Below, piece by piece: positions 23,413 through 32,183 of a stretch of DNA of 49,848 nt (position 1 is its first letter; each line of letters begins with the position of its first letter). The DNA comes from an uncultured Prevotellaceae bacterium. GTDB lineage: Bacteria; Bacteroidota; Bacteroidia; Bacteroidales; UBA3663. The DNA is taken from NCBI GenBank assembly GCA_900319235.1, contig ONNR01000028.1, positions 1 to 49,848 on the forward strand, given 5' to 3'. The translations under genes were made by a program, and so were the position numbers. The notes beneath the pieces were generated by a model. The model saw nothing but the letters and a program-made list of their open reading frames with translations. It ran no database searches and was not told the DNA's origin.

Positions 23413-25449
23413 TTATCTTTGCAGGATTTGCCTGCCATCACGCACCTGGAAACCCTTATAGCCTTCGGGAACAGGTTGGCCGAAGAGGTTGATGGGAACG
23501 GATGTGACTGGCGACACATTGGTCTCGATAGCTTCGACACGCGACACTGCCGTCTTGCGCTCGTAGGGACCGAGGTCGCGTGCTGCGCCTGTGACCTCCT
23601 GCCTCAGGAATGGGAAATCCTCCAGCAAATCGTCGGGTATGCCATAGGCTGCATTGCCTGCATCAACAAGTCGGCTGTCGCTATAAAGTCGGCCGAAACG
23701 TCGGGGTAACGAGCCGTCGATGCTGCGTGGCTTGAGGGCATCGTCCTCGTCGAGCGAGACGTAATCGTCCTTCGAGAATCCCGTGACAAGATTGTGGGTC
23801 CAGCCGTTCTTCGACATCGGAGTGACGATGGCATTGTAGTCGTCGGTGCCGACACAGATCTCCTGACGGCCGAGGCAGACATTGTTGTAGAAGAAGGTGT
23901 TGGCAGCCGATCCGCCCGACTCGAACATATAGTCGTAACCATTGTCAAATGCCAGACAGCCGATGAGGACGTGTCCGTCCTTGTGATGGTTGCAGTCGAA
24001 GCCCTTCACCGAACCCGTCCTGTCGCAACCGAAGGCGATGCAGTTATAGATGTAATGAATGCCTTTCGACGAACCTCCAGCGCCATTGCCTCCAAGCTTG
24101 ATGCCATTGCCGTTGCCACTGAACGAGGCGGAACCCGACAGATACTCCTTCACCCAGAGATGGTCCTCGGGATTGCCACTCTCCCATGCCCAGCATTCGG
24201 CAATGATGACGCTGTAGTCGGTCTCATAGAGGTCCCAGGCATCGTCGGAGTTGCGCCAGGCACGGCAACGGATGAAGCGGTTGCCCTTGCCATTGTGCAT
24301 CTTGCAGGCGAAACCATCGGCATCCGACCCGTAGTTGCTGTCGAAGTCGCAGTTGTGATGCGAATCGCAATCGATCACGTCGTTGTAGGCACAGAACTCA
24401 CCGTTGTTGGACGAGCCGTGGCCCGAGTCGGCGAAATTATGCCCGAAGCCCAACTGGAGTCCCGTATCGAGATTGTAGGAGAAGACACAGCGCTCGATGC
24501 GATTGTGCGAGCCCTCGAGCTTGATGCCATTGTCGGCAGCATGGGTGATGTGCAGGCCAAAAAGCACCCAGTAGTTGCCCGTGATGAGCATGCCACGATC
24601 GCCCACGCTCTTTTCGCGAAGCTGCTGCTCGAAGTCGAAGACCGGCACCTCGTCCTCATAACTGCGGATGGTGATGGGAGCCTCGGCGGTGCCCGACTTG
24701 GTGAGGCGCACGGTGAGTTTGTTGGACGAGTCACGCCAAGTGAAATGATAGGTGCCGCCACGGCAAACGATATGGTCGCCAGGGGCGGCCTCGTTGACTG
24801 CCTTCTGCAGATTCATCCAAGGCTTCTCGAACGAGCCATCGCCCGCCGTGTCGTCACCATCGGGAGCGATGTAATAGGTGTTCACCGGTTCGGTGAACGG
24901 TCGGGTGGGGATAGGTACTCCCTCCACCACATAAGTGCTGTCCTCAGGATCGCCCGTCACCTCGCTAGCGGGGTCGTAGAACTTCACCGTGAAGTCATCG
25001 ACATAGACATTCGATGCAGAGCAAAGCACACGGAACTGCACATTGGCGACCGAATCCAATCCCGTCCGCTTGCTATAGGATGCGAAGGTCGATGATGAAC
25101 TGGTGATGGTGAACTTGTCGAGTTCGGTCCACGTAGTACCCCCATCGAGCGTATAACTCACGGTGACCGGCTTGTTCGAACCACCCGAACGATAGGTGAA
25201 GCCGACCTTCTGAGGCTGGCTGAGCAAGGGCGTAATGAGATAACTGTTGGAACTGTTGAATTTCACCGCAGTATTCCCGTTCGAAGTATTGGCTCCCACA
25301 CCCGATACGGTCCACACCCCAGTAGGCAGCGTCACCTCGGCTACACTGCTGTAGGAACCCGAGAAACTGCTGAAATCCTCCTTAAAATCATCTGCTGCCA
25401 TTGCAGAGAATGGCAGCAGAAGTAACAAAAAACTAAAAGAGCATTTCAT
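23413..25449 (-). CDS. Secreted PL9-type pectate lyase (right-handed beta-helix)
   Basis: 678 residues. Signal peptide about 1-18 (CSFSFLLLLLPFSAMA). Residues about 25-165 form a beta-sandwich-like, possibly carbohydrate-binding, domain. From about 190 a parallel beta-helix starts with YYIAPDGDDTAGDGSFEKPW, typical of PL9 lyases. The PL9 calcium and catalytic cluster is recognisable: Asp in SDADGFACK, Asp-Asp and Asp in NSDDAWDLYE, and a Lys in GNGIKLGGNG. The product would cleave pectate or rhamnogalacturonan by beta-elimination. The C-terminus (INLFGQPVPEGYKGFQVRDGRQIL) resembles the short terminal beta-domain common on secreted Prevotella proteins. No SusCD pair is adjacent, so it is not in an obvious PUL here. 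Confidence 0.82.
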   Translation of the reverse strand: MKCSFSFLLLLLPFSAMAADDFKEDFSSFSGSYSSVAEVTLPTGVWTVSGVGANTSNGNTAVKFNSSNSYLITPLLSQPQKVGFTYRSGGSNKPVTVSYTLDGGTTWTELDKFTITSSSSTFASYSKRTGLDSVANVQFRVLCSASNVYVDDFTVKFYDPASEVTGDPEDSTYVVEGVPIPTRPFTEPVNTYYIAPDGDDTAGDGSFEKPWMNLQKAVNEAAPGDHIVCRGGTYHFTWRDSSNKLTVRLTKSGTAEAPITIRSYEDEVPVFDFEQQLREKSVGDRGMLITGNYWVLFGLHITHAADNGIKLEGSHNRIERCVFSYNLDTGLQLGFGHNFADSGHGSSNNGEFCAYNDVIDCDSHHNCDFDSNYGSDADGFACKMHNGKGNRFIRCRAWRNSDDAWDLYETDYSVIIAECWAWESGNPEDHLWVKEYLSGSASFSGNGNGIKLGGNGAGGSSKGIHYIYNCIAFGCDRTGSVKGFDCNHHKDGHVLIGCLAFDNGYDYMFESGGSAANTFFYNNVCLGRQEICVGTDDYNAIVTPMSKNGWTHNLVTGFSKDDYVSLDEDDALKPRSIDGSLPRRFGRLYSDSRLVDAGNAAYGIPDDLLEDFPFLRQEVTGAARDLGPYERKTAVSRVEAIETNVSPVTSVPINLFGQPVPEGYKGFQVRDGRQILQR

Positions 25450-25479
25450 CTAAATCAATTAATAAAAAAGGTGGAGTGA

Positions 25480-27108
25480 TCAAAGCCCGAAATATACCAT
25501 CAGGCCACCGATGACAAGATAGATGAAGGCATAGGGAAGGGCCTTCTTGATGATCTCGCCATCCTGTCCCTCCATACCGCACGAAGCGGTTGCGATTGCG
25601 ATACTCTGGGGACTGATGATCTTACCGCCTGTAGCACCTGTGGTATTGCCGGCAGCCAGCCAGTTGGTCTCATTGCCTTCGAAACCGAAGAAGGCAGACT
25701 GGTGGGTCAAGCCGAGTTGACCAGCCACATTGGCCTGCAATTTGGCGAAGAGGATGTTGGACGACGTGTCGGAACCTGTTACAAACGTGCCGATTCCACC
25801 AATCAGCGGGGCGAAGAACGGATAGAAGCTGCCAGTGATTGCCACGAGGCCGACAGCGATGGCAGAAATCATACCAGAATAGTTCATCACCGACGACATG
25901 GCGATAAGGCTGATGATGGTGATGACGGTGAAGCGAAGGTTGACCAATGTTTTAGCCAGGATAGCCATCAGCTTGCCGAACGAGACACCCTGGATAAGGC
26001 CACCGATCGTTGCACCAAGGAACAACATCAGGCCGGCATTGCTGATCCAACCGAACTTGAAGGTTGAGCCAATGACAGGCAAAGCCACTGCCGAAACGAG
26101 ATGACTCTTCAGGAAGCTGTTGATGGGAGGACAGAGCGCACCGGAAGCAAGGATGAAGACAAGGATGAAGATATAGACGCTCCATGCCTTAAACGTCTCG
26201 CCCAATGTGTAACCATTTCCTCCGGCATTGCCGCCAACTTCCACTTCCACAGTACCACCATCGGGAGTAGCAACAGCAACCTTCTTGCGGATGAACAGCT
26301 TGGCATAGGCGATGATGGCCACGATAGCTGCAATCGAACCAAGAATGGCTGGAGTCTCTGCACCAAGGAAATGTGCACAGACATACTGTACGACCAACGA
26401 GATGCTGCCCGTCCAAAGGGTCAGGGTGATGTTCTTCACGATGGCAGACTTGTCGGTCAGCATAAGGATGACGAAAGGGATGAGGAAGAACAGCGGCGAG
26501 AGCTGGACGACAGTAAGACCTGCAATCTCGCAAATCATATCGGCCGGAGCAGAGCCGCCAGGGGTAATCTCGTTACACAAAGTGGTGACAGGGATGCCTA
26601 CAGCGCCGAAGGCCACAGGCACACTGTTGGCAAGCAGCGAAACCAGCGCAGAGAACATCGGCTTGAAACCGAGGCCGATGAGAATGGCTGCAGGGATGGC
26701 CACTGCCGTACCGAAACCAGCCATACCTTCGAGGAGACCACCGAAGCCCCACACGAGAATCAGGACGATGATACCCTTGTCGTCGCTGATGGAAGTGAAC
26801 TGCTTCTTGATCACCTCTATCTGCTTGTCTTCCACAAGAATGTTGTAGCTGTAGATAGCCATCAGTATGACAATCAAAATCGGGAAGATGGCCTTGAGTA
26901 CACCTTCGACAAATGCCCACCAGGTGACGCCAACGATGCTCTTGTCCTGCAATGCCTCGGGAACCATGTCGAGAGCAGGAGCAGCAAAGATTGCGAGCAG
27001 ACATGTCACGATAAACGTGATAAGGGCGCTCTTCCAACCTGGCATCTTGAAGCCAAGCATCAGGGTAAAGAGCAATAAAATAGGAATAATGGAAACTAAT
27101 GCTGCCAT
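25480..27108 (-). CDS. lctP: L-lactate permease (LctP/LldP family)
   Basis: 542 residues, about 12-14 transmembrane helices. The ATG at 27108 (MAALVSIIPILLLFTLML) is preferred over a TTG at 27120. Conserved LctP stretches include FGGLLEGMAGFGTAVAIPAAILIGLG, ANSVPVAFGAVGIPV, IGTFVTGSDTSSNILFAKLQ and NTTGATGGKIISPQSIAIA. It imports lactate (or glycolate) with protons. It lies downstream of lutABC on the same strand, separated by the repeat element at 27123-27298, so uptake and oxidation of lactate are encoded together. Confidence 0.95.
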   Translation of the reverse strand: MAALVSIIPILLLFTLMLGFKMPGWKSALITFIVTCLLAIFAAPALDMVPEALQDKSIVGVTWWAFVEGVLKAIFPILIVILMAIYSYNILVEDKQIEVIKKQFTSISDDKGIIVLILVWGFGGLLEGMAGFGTAVAIPAAILIGLGFKPMFSALVSLLANSVPVAFGAVGIPVTTLCNEITPGGSAPADMICEIAGLTVVQLSPLFFLIPFVILMLTDKSAIVKNITLTLWTGSISLVVQYVCAHFLGAETPAILGSIAAIVAIIAYAKLFIRKKVAVATPDGGTVEVEVGGNAGGNGYTLGETFKAWSVYIFILVFILASGALCPPINSFLKSHLVSAVALPVIGSTFKFGWISNAGLMLFLGATIGGLIQGVSFGKLMAILAKTLVNLRFTVITIISLIAMSSVMNYSGMISAIAVGLVAITGSFYPFFAPLIGGIGTFVTGSDTSSNILFAKLQANVAGQLGLTHQSAFFGFEGNETNWLAAGNTTGATGGKIISPQSIAIATASCGMEGQDGEIIKKALPYAFIYLVIGGLMVYFGL

Positions 27109-27122
27109 GGAGAATATCAATT

Positions 27123-27298
27123 AACAATTAATAATTAAGGGATTCTAAGGGATTTTTAGGGATTCTAAGGGATTTTTAGGGACGTATGTTTTTTGGGGTT
27201 CATTTTCGATATGCGCTTCTCTCGGACGTGACCGAACGGGAACAAGGTGATGTCCCCAATTATCCTTTAATATCCCTTAATATCCCTTAATATCCTAA
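27123..27298. repeat. Inverted-array repeat element between lutC and lctP
   Basis: Left arm: five 10-bp units (AAGGGATTCT, AAGGGATTTT, TAGGGATTCT and so on). Right arm: inverted units (TATCCCTTAA). Between them is a core that begins GGGACGTATGTTTTTTGGGG and ends AAGGTGATGTCCCC. A related core in reverse orientation is at 47950-48080. Confidence 0.8.
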
Positions 27299-27880
27299 TT
27301 AATCAGTGAGGAAGACAGTGAGGCCACGGGCAGCCTGGGCGCCATAGACGAGCGACTGCTCGATGTCGGCTGTCTTGGAGGGGCCTGAGATGAAGGTGCC
27401 GAAGCCGTAGTCGTTGAACTTGATGCGCTCGTAGGCCTCGTGCATGTTGCTGACGATGTTCTTGCGCGACACGATGAGCACCAGCGTCTCAGAAGCGAAG
27501 CAGATGGCTTTCTCCTTCATCGTCTGGGGAACCCACACACAGCCGTTTTCGGCGCAAGCCACTTCGCCCTTGATGACACCCACATCGACAACCTCGAGGT
27601 CTTGTGCACGCTCGACGGTGTCGGGGTTCAGGTCGGCCAAGACACCCGGAATGTTGCTGGCAATGATCCTGGCATCGGGATAAGCCTCACGGATCTTGGC
27701 GTTGATGTCATCGGTAGGCTTGATTTCGAAGACACGTGCACCCGCTGTGGTTGTGGTGGTCTCGATATACTGGGCCACGGGGTCGGCGAACTCGAGTTTC
27801 TTGAAGCCAAGGTCGGGGAAATCGTAGGTCTCGCGTACATTACCACGAAGCCTGTTGAGTATTTCTTCTCTGCTGCTCAT
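27299..27880 (-). CDS. lutC: Lactate utilisation protein C (LUD domain)
   Basis: 193 residues from ATG 27880 (MSSREEILNRLRGNVRETYDFPDL). This start overlaps the lutB stop as ATGA, so translational coupling is likely; an in-frame ATG at 27901 is less likely. The LUD fold is seen in AENGCVWVPQTMKEKAICFASETLVLIVSRKNIVSNMHEAYERI and the C-terminal FISGPSKTADIEQSLVYGAQAARGLTVFL. Third subunit of the LutABC lactate-oxidising complex, cytoplasmic or membrane-associated. Confidence 0.92.
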   Translation of the reverse strand: MSSREEILNRLRGNVRETYDFPDLGFKKLEFADPVAQYIETTTTTAGARVFEIKPTDDINAKIREAYPDARIIASNIPGVLADLNPDTVERAQDLEVVDVGVIKGEVACAENGCVWVPQTMKEKAICFASETLVLIVSRKNIVSNMHEAYERIKFNDYGFGTFISGPSKTADIEQSLVYGAQAARGLTVFLTD

Positions 27881-29295
27881 TTTACTTTTCCTTTCTTCCA
27901 TAATGTGTGGAACGATTCTTTAGCGAACTCCGGCATCGTATGTCCATAGCACCACGTGTTGGCCTTGATGTTGGTCATAAAGGCTGGCACATGGTTGGCC
28001 AACGGGGCGAACTTCAGCGCAGTGGTATAGAGCGACGGATGCTCGAAGAGCGTCTGCATACCTGCCGACGTCATCTTCTTCAAAGGGTCGGCATGGCCCA
28101 TCGAGTCGAGTTCCTGGCGCCACTTGTAGATCTGCGTCGAAAGATCGACCTTGACGGGACAAACGTTGTCGCACGACATACAGAGCGAGCACGCCGAGCA
28201 GTTGTGATAGTTGGCCTCCTTATCCTTGAGCATACCGAGGTTGATGCCGATAGGCCCTGGGATGAAATAGGTGTAGGAATAGCCTCCCGAACGACGATAG
28301 ACTGGACAGGTGTTCATACAGGCACCGCAACGCATGCATTTGAGAGTCTGCCAGTGCTCGATGTTACCGAGGATGCTGCTGCGTCCGTTATCGACGAGGA
28401 TGATGTGCATCTCAGCCCCTGGACGTGCCTTGCGGAAGTGAGATGTATAGACCGTGGTGGCCTGGCCTGTGCCATGGCGAGCGAGAAGACGCTGGAAGAC
28501 GCCCATTGCCTTGTAGTTGGGAATGATCTTCTCCAGGCCGATGGAAACGATGTGCAGTTTGGGAATAGAGGTTGACATATCGGCATTGCCCTCGTTGGTA
28601 CAAACCACGATGTCGCCCGTCTCGGCAATGCCGAAATTGCCGCCCGTCATGCCGCAGTCGGCCTCCATGAAGTTGTCGCGCAGATGATAGCGTGCAGCAC
28701 GCGTCAGATAGGTGGGGTCGGAACTGGTTCGCCAGTCCTCGCCTTCCTTCAGCAGACCTTCAGCGGCGTGGGCGCCATGTTTCTCGATGATGCCCTTTTC
28801 GCGGAAGCAGGCAGCTACTTCTTCGCGGGTGACGTGGATGGCAGGCATGACGATGTGGCTGGGCGGTATCTCCATAAGTTGGAGGATGCGTTCGCCAAGG
28901 TCGGTCTCGACCACGTCGATGCCGTGCTTGATAAGATTATCGTTCAGATGACACTCTTCGGTAAGCATCGACTTGCTCTTCACCACCTTCTTGACGTTGT
29001 GCTGACGCATGATCTCCATGACGATGTCGTTGTACTCGTCAGCATCCTTTGCCCAGTGGACATGCACGCCATTCTTCTTGGCATTGGTCTCGAACTGCTC
29101 AAGGTAGTCGGCAAGATGGGTGATGGTGTGCTTCTTGATGAGGTTGGCCGATTCGCGCAGCTGCTCCCACTCCTCAAGCTGATAGGCAAGGCCGTCGCGC
29201 TTGGATCGCACGCTCCAGAAGGTCTGGTCGTGGCGGGTTACTCTGCCGGAATCCTGATTGAACTTCTCGGCAGCAATACTGTGTTTGGTACTCAT
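27877..29295 (-). CDS. lutB: Lactate utilisation iron-sulfur protein B
   Basis: 472 residues from ATG 29295 (MSTKHSIAAEKFNQDSGRV); the frame is open further upstream but overlaps lutA. An N-terminal LUD-type domain (about 60-290) is followed by two 4Fe-4S clusters: CMRCGACMNTCPVYR at about 300 and CSACSLCMSCDNVCPVKVDL at about 350. Electron-transfer subunit of LutABC. Its start codon overlaps the lutA stop (ATGA), and its stop overlaps lutC, so the three genes are tightly coupled. Confidence 0.95.
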   Translation of the reverse strand: MSTKHSIAAEKFNQDSGRVTRHDQTFWSVRSKRDGLAYQLEEWEQLRESANLIKKHTITHLADYLEQFETNAKKNGVHVHWAKDADEYNDIVMEIMRQHNVKKVVKSKSMLTEECHLNDNLIKHGIDVVETDLGERILQLMEIPPSHIVMPAIHVTREEVAACFREKGIIEKHGAHAAEGLLKEGEDWRTSSDPTYLTRAARYHLRDNFMEADCGMTGGNFGIAETGDIVVCTNEGNADMSTSIPKLHIVSIGLEKIIPNYKAMGVFQRLLARHGTGQATTVYTSHFRKARPGAEMHIILVDNGRSSILGNIEHWQTLKCMRCGACMNTCPVYRRSGGYSYTYFIPGPIGINLGMLKDKEANYHNCSACSLCMSCDNVCPVKVDLSTQIYKWRQELDSMGHADPLKKMTSAGMQTLFEHPSLYTTALKFAPLANHVPAFMTNIKANTWCYGHTMPEFAKESFHTLWKKGKVK

Positions 29296-30023
29296 AATCC
29301 GGCTGCTAAAATTTGTGCGACGTGAATGAATTTGATAGGTTCGCCATTCTTCTTGGCAATGCCTTGCAGGTGCATCAGGCACGAAGAGTCGGGGCCGGTG
29401 ATGTACTCGGCACCAGTAGCCATGTGACGACGAAGCTTGTCCTTGCCCATGCGGGTGGAGACAGCAGGCTCCTCGACCGAGAACATACCGCCGAAGCCGC
29501 AGCATTCATCGGGGCGCTCGGGCTCCATCACGGTGATGCCTTCGACGAGCTGAAGAAGGTCCTTGATCTTGTTGAACCTGGGCACATTGCGTTCGGAAGG
29601 CGACGACAGGCCGAGTTCGCGAACGCCATGACAACTGTTGTGGAGCGACACCTTGTGCGGGAACTTGGCCTTCAGCGATGTCGGCTTGATGACATCGTGC
29701 AGGAATTCGACAAGGTCCATGGTACGTTTGGCAGCTTCACACTCGTGCCCAACGATACCATCGTGGAAAAACCTGACGTAGGCAGCACAACTGGCCGAAG
29801 GAGCCACGACATAGTCATAGCCGCGGAACAACTCGTCGTAGTTCTCGACGAGTTTCTCAGCCTTGTTCTGGAAGCCGGCATTGCCCATGGGCTGACCACA
29901 GCAGGTCTGCTTCTCGGGATACTCGACATCGAGTCCCAGGCTGCAGAGAAGCTTGTAGGCAGCAACGCCCACCTCGGGGTAGAGGGCATCTACATAACAG
30001 GGTACGAATAATCCGATTTTCAT
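29292..30023 (-). CDS. lutA: Lactate utilisation protein A ((Fe-S)-binding, CCG domains)
   Basis: 243 residues. It carries two cysteine-rich CCG-type motifs: KQTCCGQPMGNAGF near residue 40 and DECCGFGGMFSVEEP near residue 170, plus a conserved CHGVRELGL. These bind an Fe-S cluster, as in glycolate oxidase GlpC/GlcF-like proteins. First gene of lutABC. Upstream, at 30118-30164, GCACAATGTCCTT and AAGGACTATTGCAC form an imperfect inverted repeat that may be a regulator site. Confidence 0.94.
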   Translation of the reverse strand: MKIGLFVPCYVDALYPEVGVAAYKLLCSLGLDVEYPEKQTCCGQPMGNAGFQNKAEKLVENYDELFRGYDYVVAPSASCAAYVRFFHDGIVGHECEAAKRTMDLVEFLHDVIKPTSLKAKFPHKVSLHNSCHGVRELGLSSPSERNVPRFNKIKDLLQLVEGITVMEPERPDECCGFGGMFSVEEPAVSTRMGKDKLRRHMATGAEYITGPDSSCLMHLQGIAKKNGEPIKFIHVAQILAAGL

Positions 30024-30117
30024 GGAATAATTGTTGCGTGTTTTATGCGTTGGTAACTATTAATGAATTTTATAGTGCAAATATTAAATTTTTCCTTCAC
30101 ATTTCCAAATTATTTGT

Positions 30118-30164
30118 TGCACAATGTCCTTATCGTGCAATCGCGCAAAGGACTATTGCACTTA
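30118..30164. promoter_or_regulatory. Imperfect inverted repeat upstream of lutA
   Basis: GCACAATGTCCTT ... AAGGACTATTGCAC, with extra GTGCAA/GCGCAA motifs between, about 95-140 bp upstream of lutA and 170-215 bp upstream of ung. A possible operator for lactate regulation; the role is inferred from position only. Confidence 0.35.
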
Positions 30165-30254
30165 TTTGACACCTTTGCATATCACTTAATTTCCATAATA
30201 TCCAATCATCTGATTAAAAAGAAAAAAGAAAAAAAGATAAAAAGAGGGGCAGGA

Positions 30255-30286
30255 TTTGTTTTTCTCGGAAAATGTGTCTATCTTTG
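30255..30286 (+). promoter_or_regulatory. Promoter of ung
   Basis: -33 TTTG (30255-30258), 20 bp spacer, -7 TATCTTTG (30279-30286). Leader about 40 nt. Confidence 0.75.
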
Positions 30287-30332
30287 CGGCGCACTTTTCG
30301 ATAAGAGCGAGATAATTAGAAAACGTTTTGCT

Positions 30333-31049
30333 ATGCAAGTCAAGATTGAGGAATCGTGGCGCCAGCAACTTCAGCCACAGTTCGACAGCGCGTATTTTGA
30401 GATACTTACCAACTTCGTGCGCCGTGCCTACCAGACCACGACGTGCTATCCGCCCGGACGCTTCATCTTCGAAGCCTTCAACCGCACGCCTTTCGACAAG
30501 GTGAAGGTTGTCATCCTCGGACAGGATCCCTATCACGAACCGGGGCAGGCTCATGGCCTGTGTTTCTCTGTGCAGCCGGGCATTGCCCTCCCTCCTTCGC
30601 TGCTCAACATCTACAAGGAACTGGTCAACGAGTTCGGACAGCCTCCTATGGTGATGCCTGGTGCCGATCCAAGGTCGGTGGGACGTGCCACGGCGCTGCC
30701 CAACAGCGGCGACCTCAGCGCTTGGGCCGACCAGGGCGTATTGCTGCTCAACACTTCGCTCACCGTGCAGCGAGGCATGGCCAACAGTCATTCGGGCAAG
30801 GGCTGGGAGACGTTCACCGACGCTGCCATCAAGGCGCTTGCCAACAATCGTTCGAACATCGTCTTCCTGCTTTGGGGACGCAACGCCCGCAACAAGAAGG
30901 TGTTCATCGACGGGCGCAAACACTGCGTGCTCGAATGTGCGCATCCTTCGCCCCTCTCGGCCTACAACGGGTTCTTCGGCTGCAACCACTTCGCCTTGTG
31001 CAACAACTACCTGCAGCAGCACGGGATGACTCCGATTCAGTGGCTCTGA
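30333..31049 (+). CDS. ung: Uracil-DNA glycosylase (family 1)
   Basis: 238 residues. Start ATG 30333 (MQVKIEESWRQQL), downstream of the promoter; the open frame back to 30063 is non-coding. The water-activating motif GQDPYH is at 63-68 (catalytic Asp-65), followed by HGLCFSV. The C-terminal HPSPLS loop is present (about 194-199). It excises uracil from DNA to start base-excision repair. A slight insertion is seen (MPGADPRSVGRATALPNSGDLSAW), but such variation occurs in Bacteroidetes Ung. Confidence 0.96.
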   Translation: MQVKIEESWRQQLQPQFDSAYFEILTNFVRRAYQTTTCYPPGRFIFEAFNRTPFDKVKVVILGQDPYHEPGQAHGLCFSVQPGIALPPSLLNIYKELVNEFGQPPMVMPGADPRSVGRATALPNSGDLSAWADQGVLLLNTSLTVQRGMANSHSGKGWETFTDAAIKALANNRSNIVFLLWGRNARNKKVFIDGRKHCVLECAHPSPLSAYNGFFGCNHFALCNNYLQQHGMTPIQWL

Positions 31050-31175
31050 TGATTATTTTAAACACGAATTACCACGAATTGACATAAATTTTCAAGAATG
31101 AACAAATAGGCTGAAATAATCATGCATCTCCAATTAATGGTAAATTAATGATAATTCGTGTAAAATAAAAAATCA

Positions 31176-32135
31176 ATGAAAAGAGATATTATCCTGGCGC
31201 ATCTGTGCATCGGCTGTGCCGGTATCATCTGGGGACTGATGTCACCCATCGGGAAGGACGCCATGCTGCACGGCATCGGAGGCATCGACATGGTGAGTTT
31301 CCGCGTCATGGGCGCTTGTCTGTGCTTCTGGCTTGCTTCGCTTATGTTCAAGGTAACGGGGCAGAAGCAGGAGAAGGTGCCGACGCGCGACCTGCTCAAG
31401 TTCTTCCTTGTGGCCATGTTCAGCGTTATCTGCAACCAGTGCTGCTATACCATCGGACTCAGCATCACGGCGCCGACCAATGCCAGCATCATGACCACGA
31501 CGATGCCTATCATCACGATGATATTGGCTGCCATCGTCCTGAGGGAGCCCATCTCTTCGAAGAAGGTGCTGGGCATTGCCTTGGGCGTGACGGGAGCACT
31601 GATACTGATCTTGAGCAGCACGTCGACAGGAGGTTCCAAAGCCGAAGGCAACATCCTCGGCGACCTGCTGGTAGTGGGCGCACAATGCAGCTTCGCCATC
31701 TATCTGACTTTCTTCAAGCACATCGTGCAGCGCTATCATGTCGTGACGGTCATGAAATGGACCTTCACCTATGCCTGTCTTGTCATCCTGCCATTCTCGT
31801 TCCGTCATCTCAGCGCCATTCCTTTTGCCGAAATAAGCACCAGAACCTGGCTCGAAACGGGCTTCGTGGTGTTCTTCGGAACCTTCCTCGCCTACATCCT
31901 GATGATCCGTGCCCAGAAGGTGCTGCGTCCCACCGTGGTAAGCATATACAATTACGTCCAGCCCACGGTGGCTTGTCTCGTAAGCGCCATCACAGGGCTG
32001 GGCGTATTCGGATGGAGTCAGGCCATAGCCATCGTCCTCGTCTTTACAGGTGTGTATCTGGTAAGCATCAGCAAGAGCCGACAGGATTTAAAAAGGGAGA
32101 TGAAGAGGAGTAAAAGAGGAGTAAAAAAGGAGTAA
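31176..32135 (+). CDS. EamA/DMT-family transporter
   Basis: 319 residues with about ten transmembrane helices and two EamA repeats. The first (IIWGLMSPIGKDAM ... LRVMGACLCFWLASL) and second (GDLLVVGAQCSFAIYLTFFK ... VSIYNYVQPTVACLVSAITG) are typical. The substrate cannot be told; relatives export amino acids or metabolites. The C-terminal tail (KREMKRSKRGVKKE) is very basic and is encoded by the AGGAGTAAAAG repeat array at 32090-32142, i.e. the array overlaps the 3' coding end. Confidence 0.88.
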   Translation: MKRDIILAHLCIGCAGIIWGLMSPIGKDAMLHGIGGIDMVSFRVMGACLCFWLASLMFKVTGQKQEKVPTRDLLKFFLVAMFSVICNQCCYTIGLSITAPTNASIMTTTMPIITMILAAIVLREPISSKKVLGIALGVTGALILILSSTSTGGSKAEGNILGDLLVVGAQCSFAIYLTFFKHIVQRYHVVTVMKWTFTYACLVILPFSFRHLSAIPFAEISTRTWLETGFVVFFGTFLAYILMIRAQKVLRPTVVSIYNYVQPTVACLVSAITGLGVFGWSQAIAIVLVFTGVYLVSISKSRQDLKREMKRSKRGVKKE

Positions 32136-32142
32136 AAGGGAC
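32090..32142. repeat. AGGAGTAAAA degenerate array at the 3' end of the EamA gene
   Basis: Units of 10-11 bp (AGGAGTAAAAG, AGGAGTAAAAA) repeat three to four times across the stop codon and end in GGGACGACAC, similar to the GGGACG borders of the elements at 27123 and 47950. The reverse-complement word makes up the array at 41988-42040. Confidence 0.7.
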
Positions 32143-32183
32143 GACACAAAAACTATAAACTAGATATCATCTATATTCAAAGA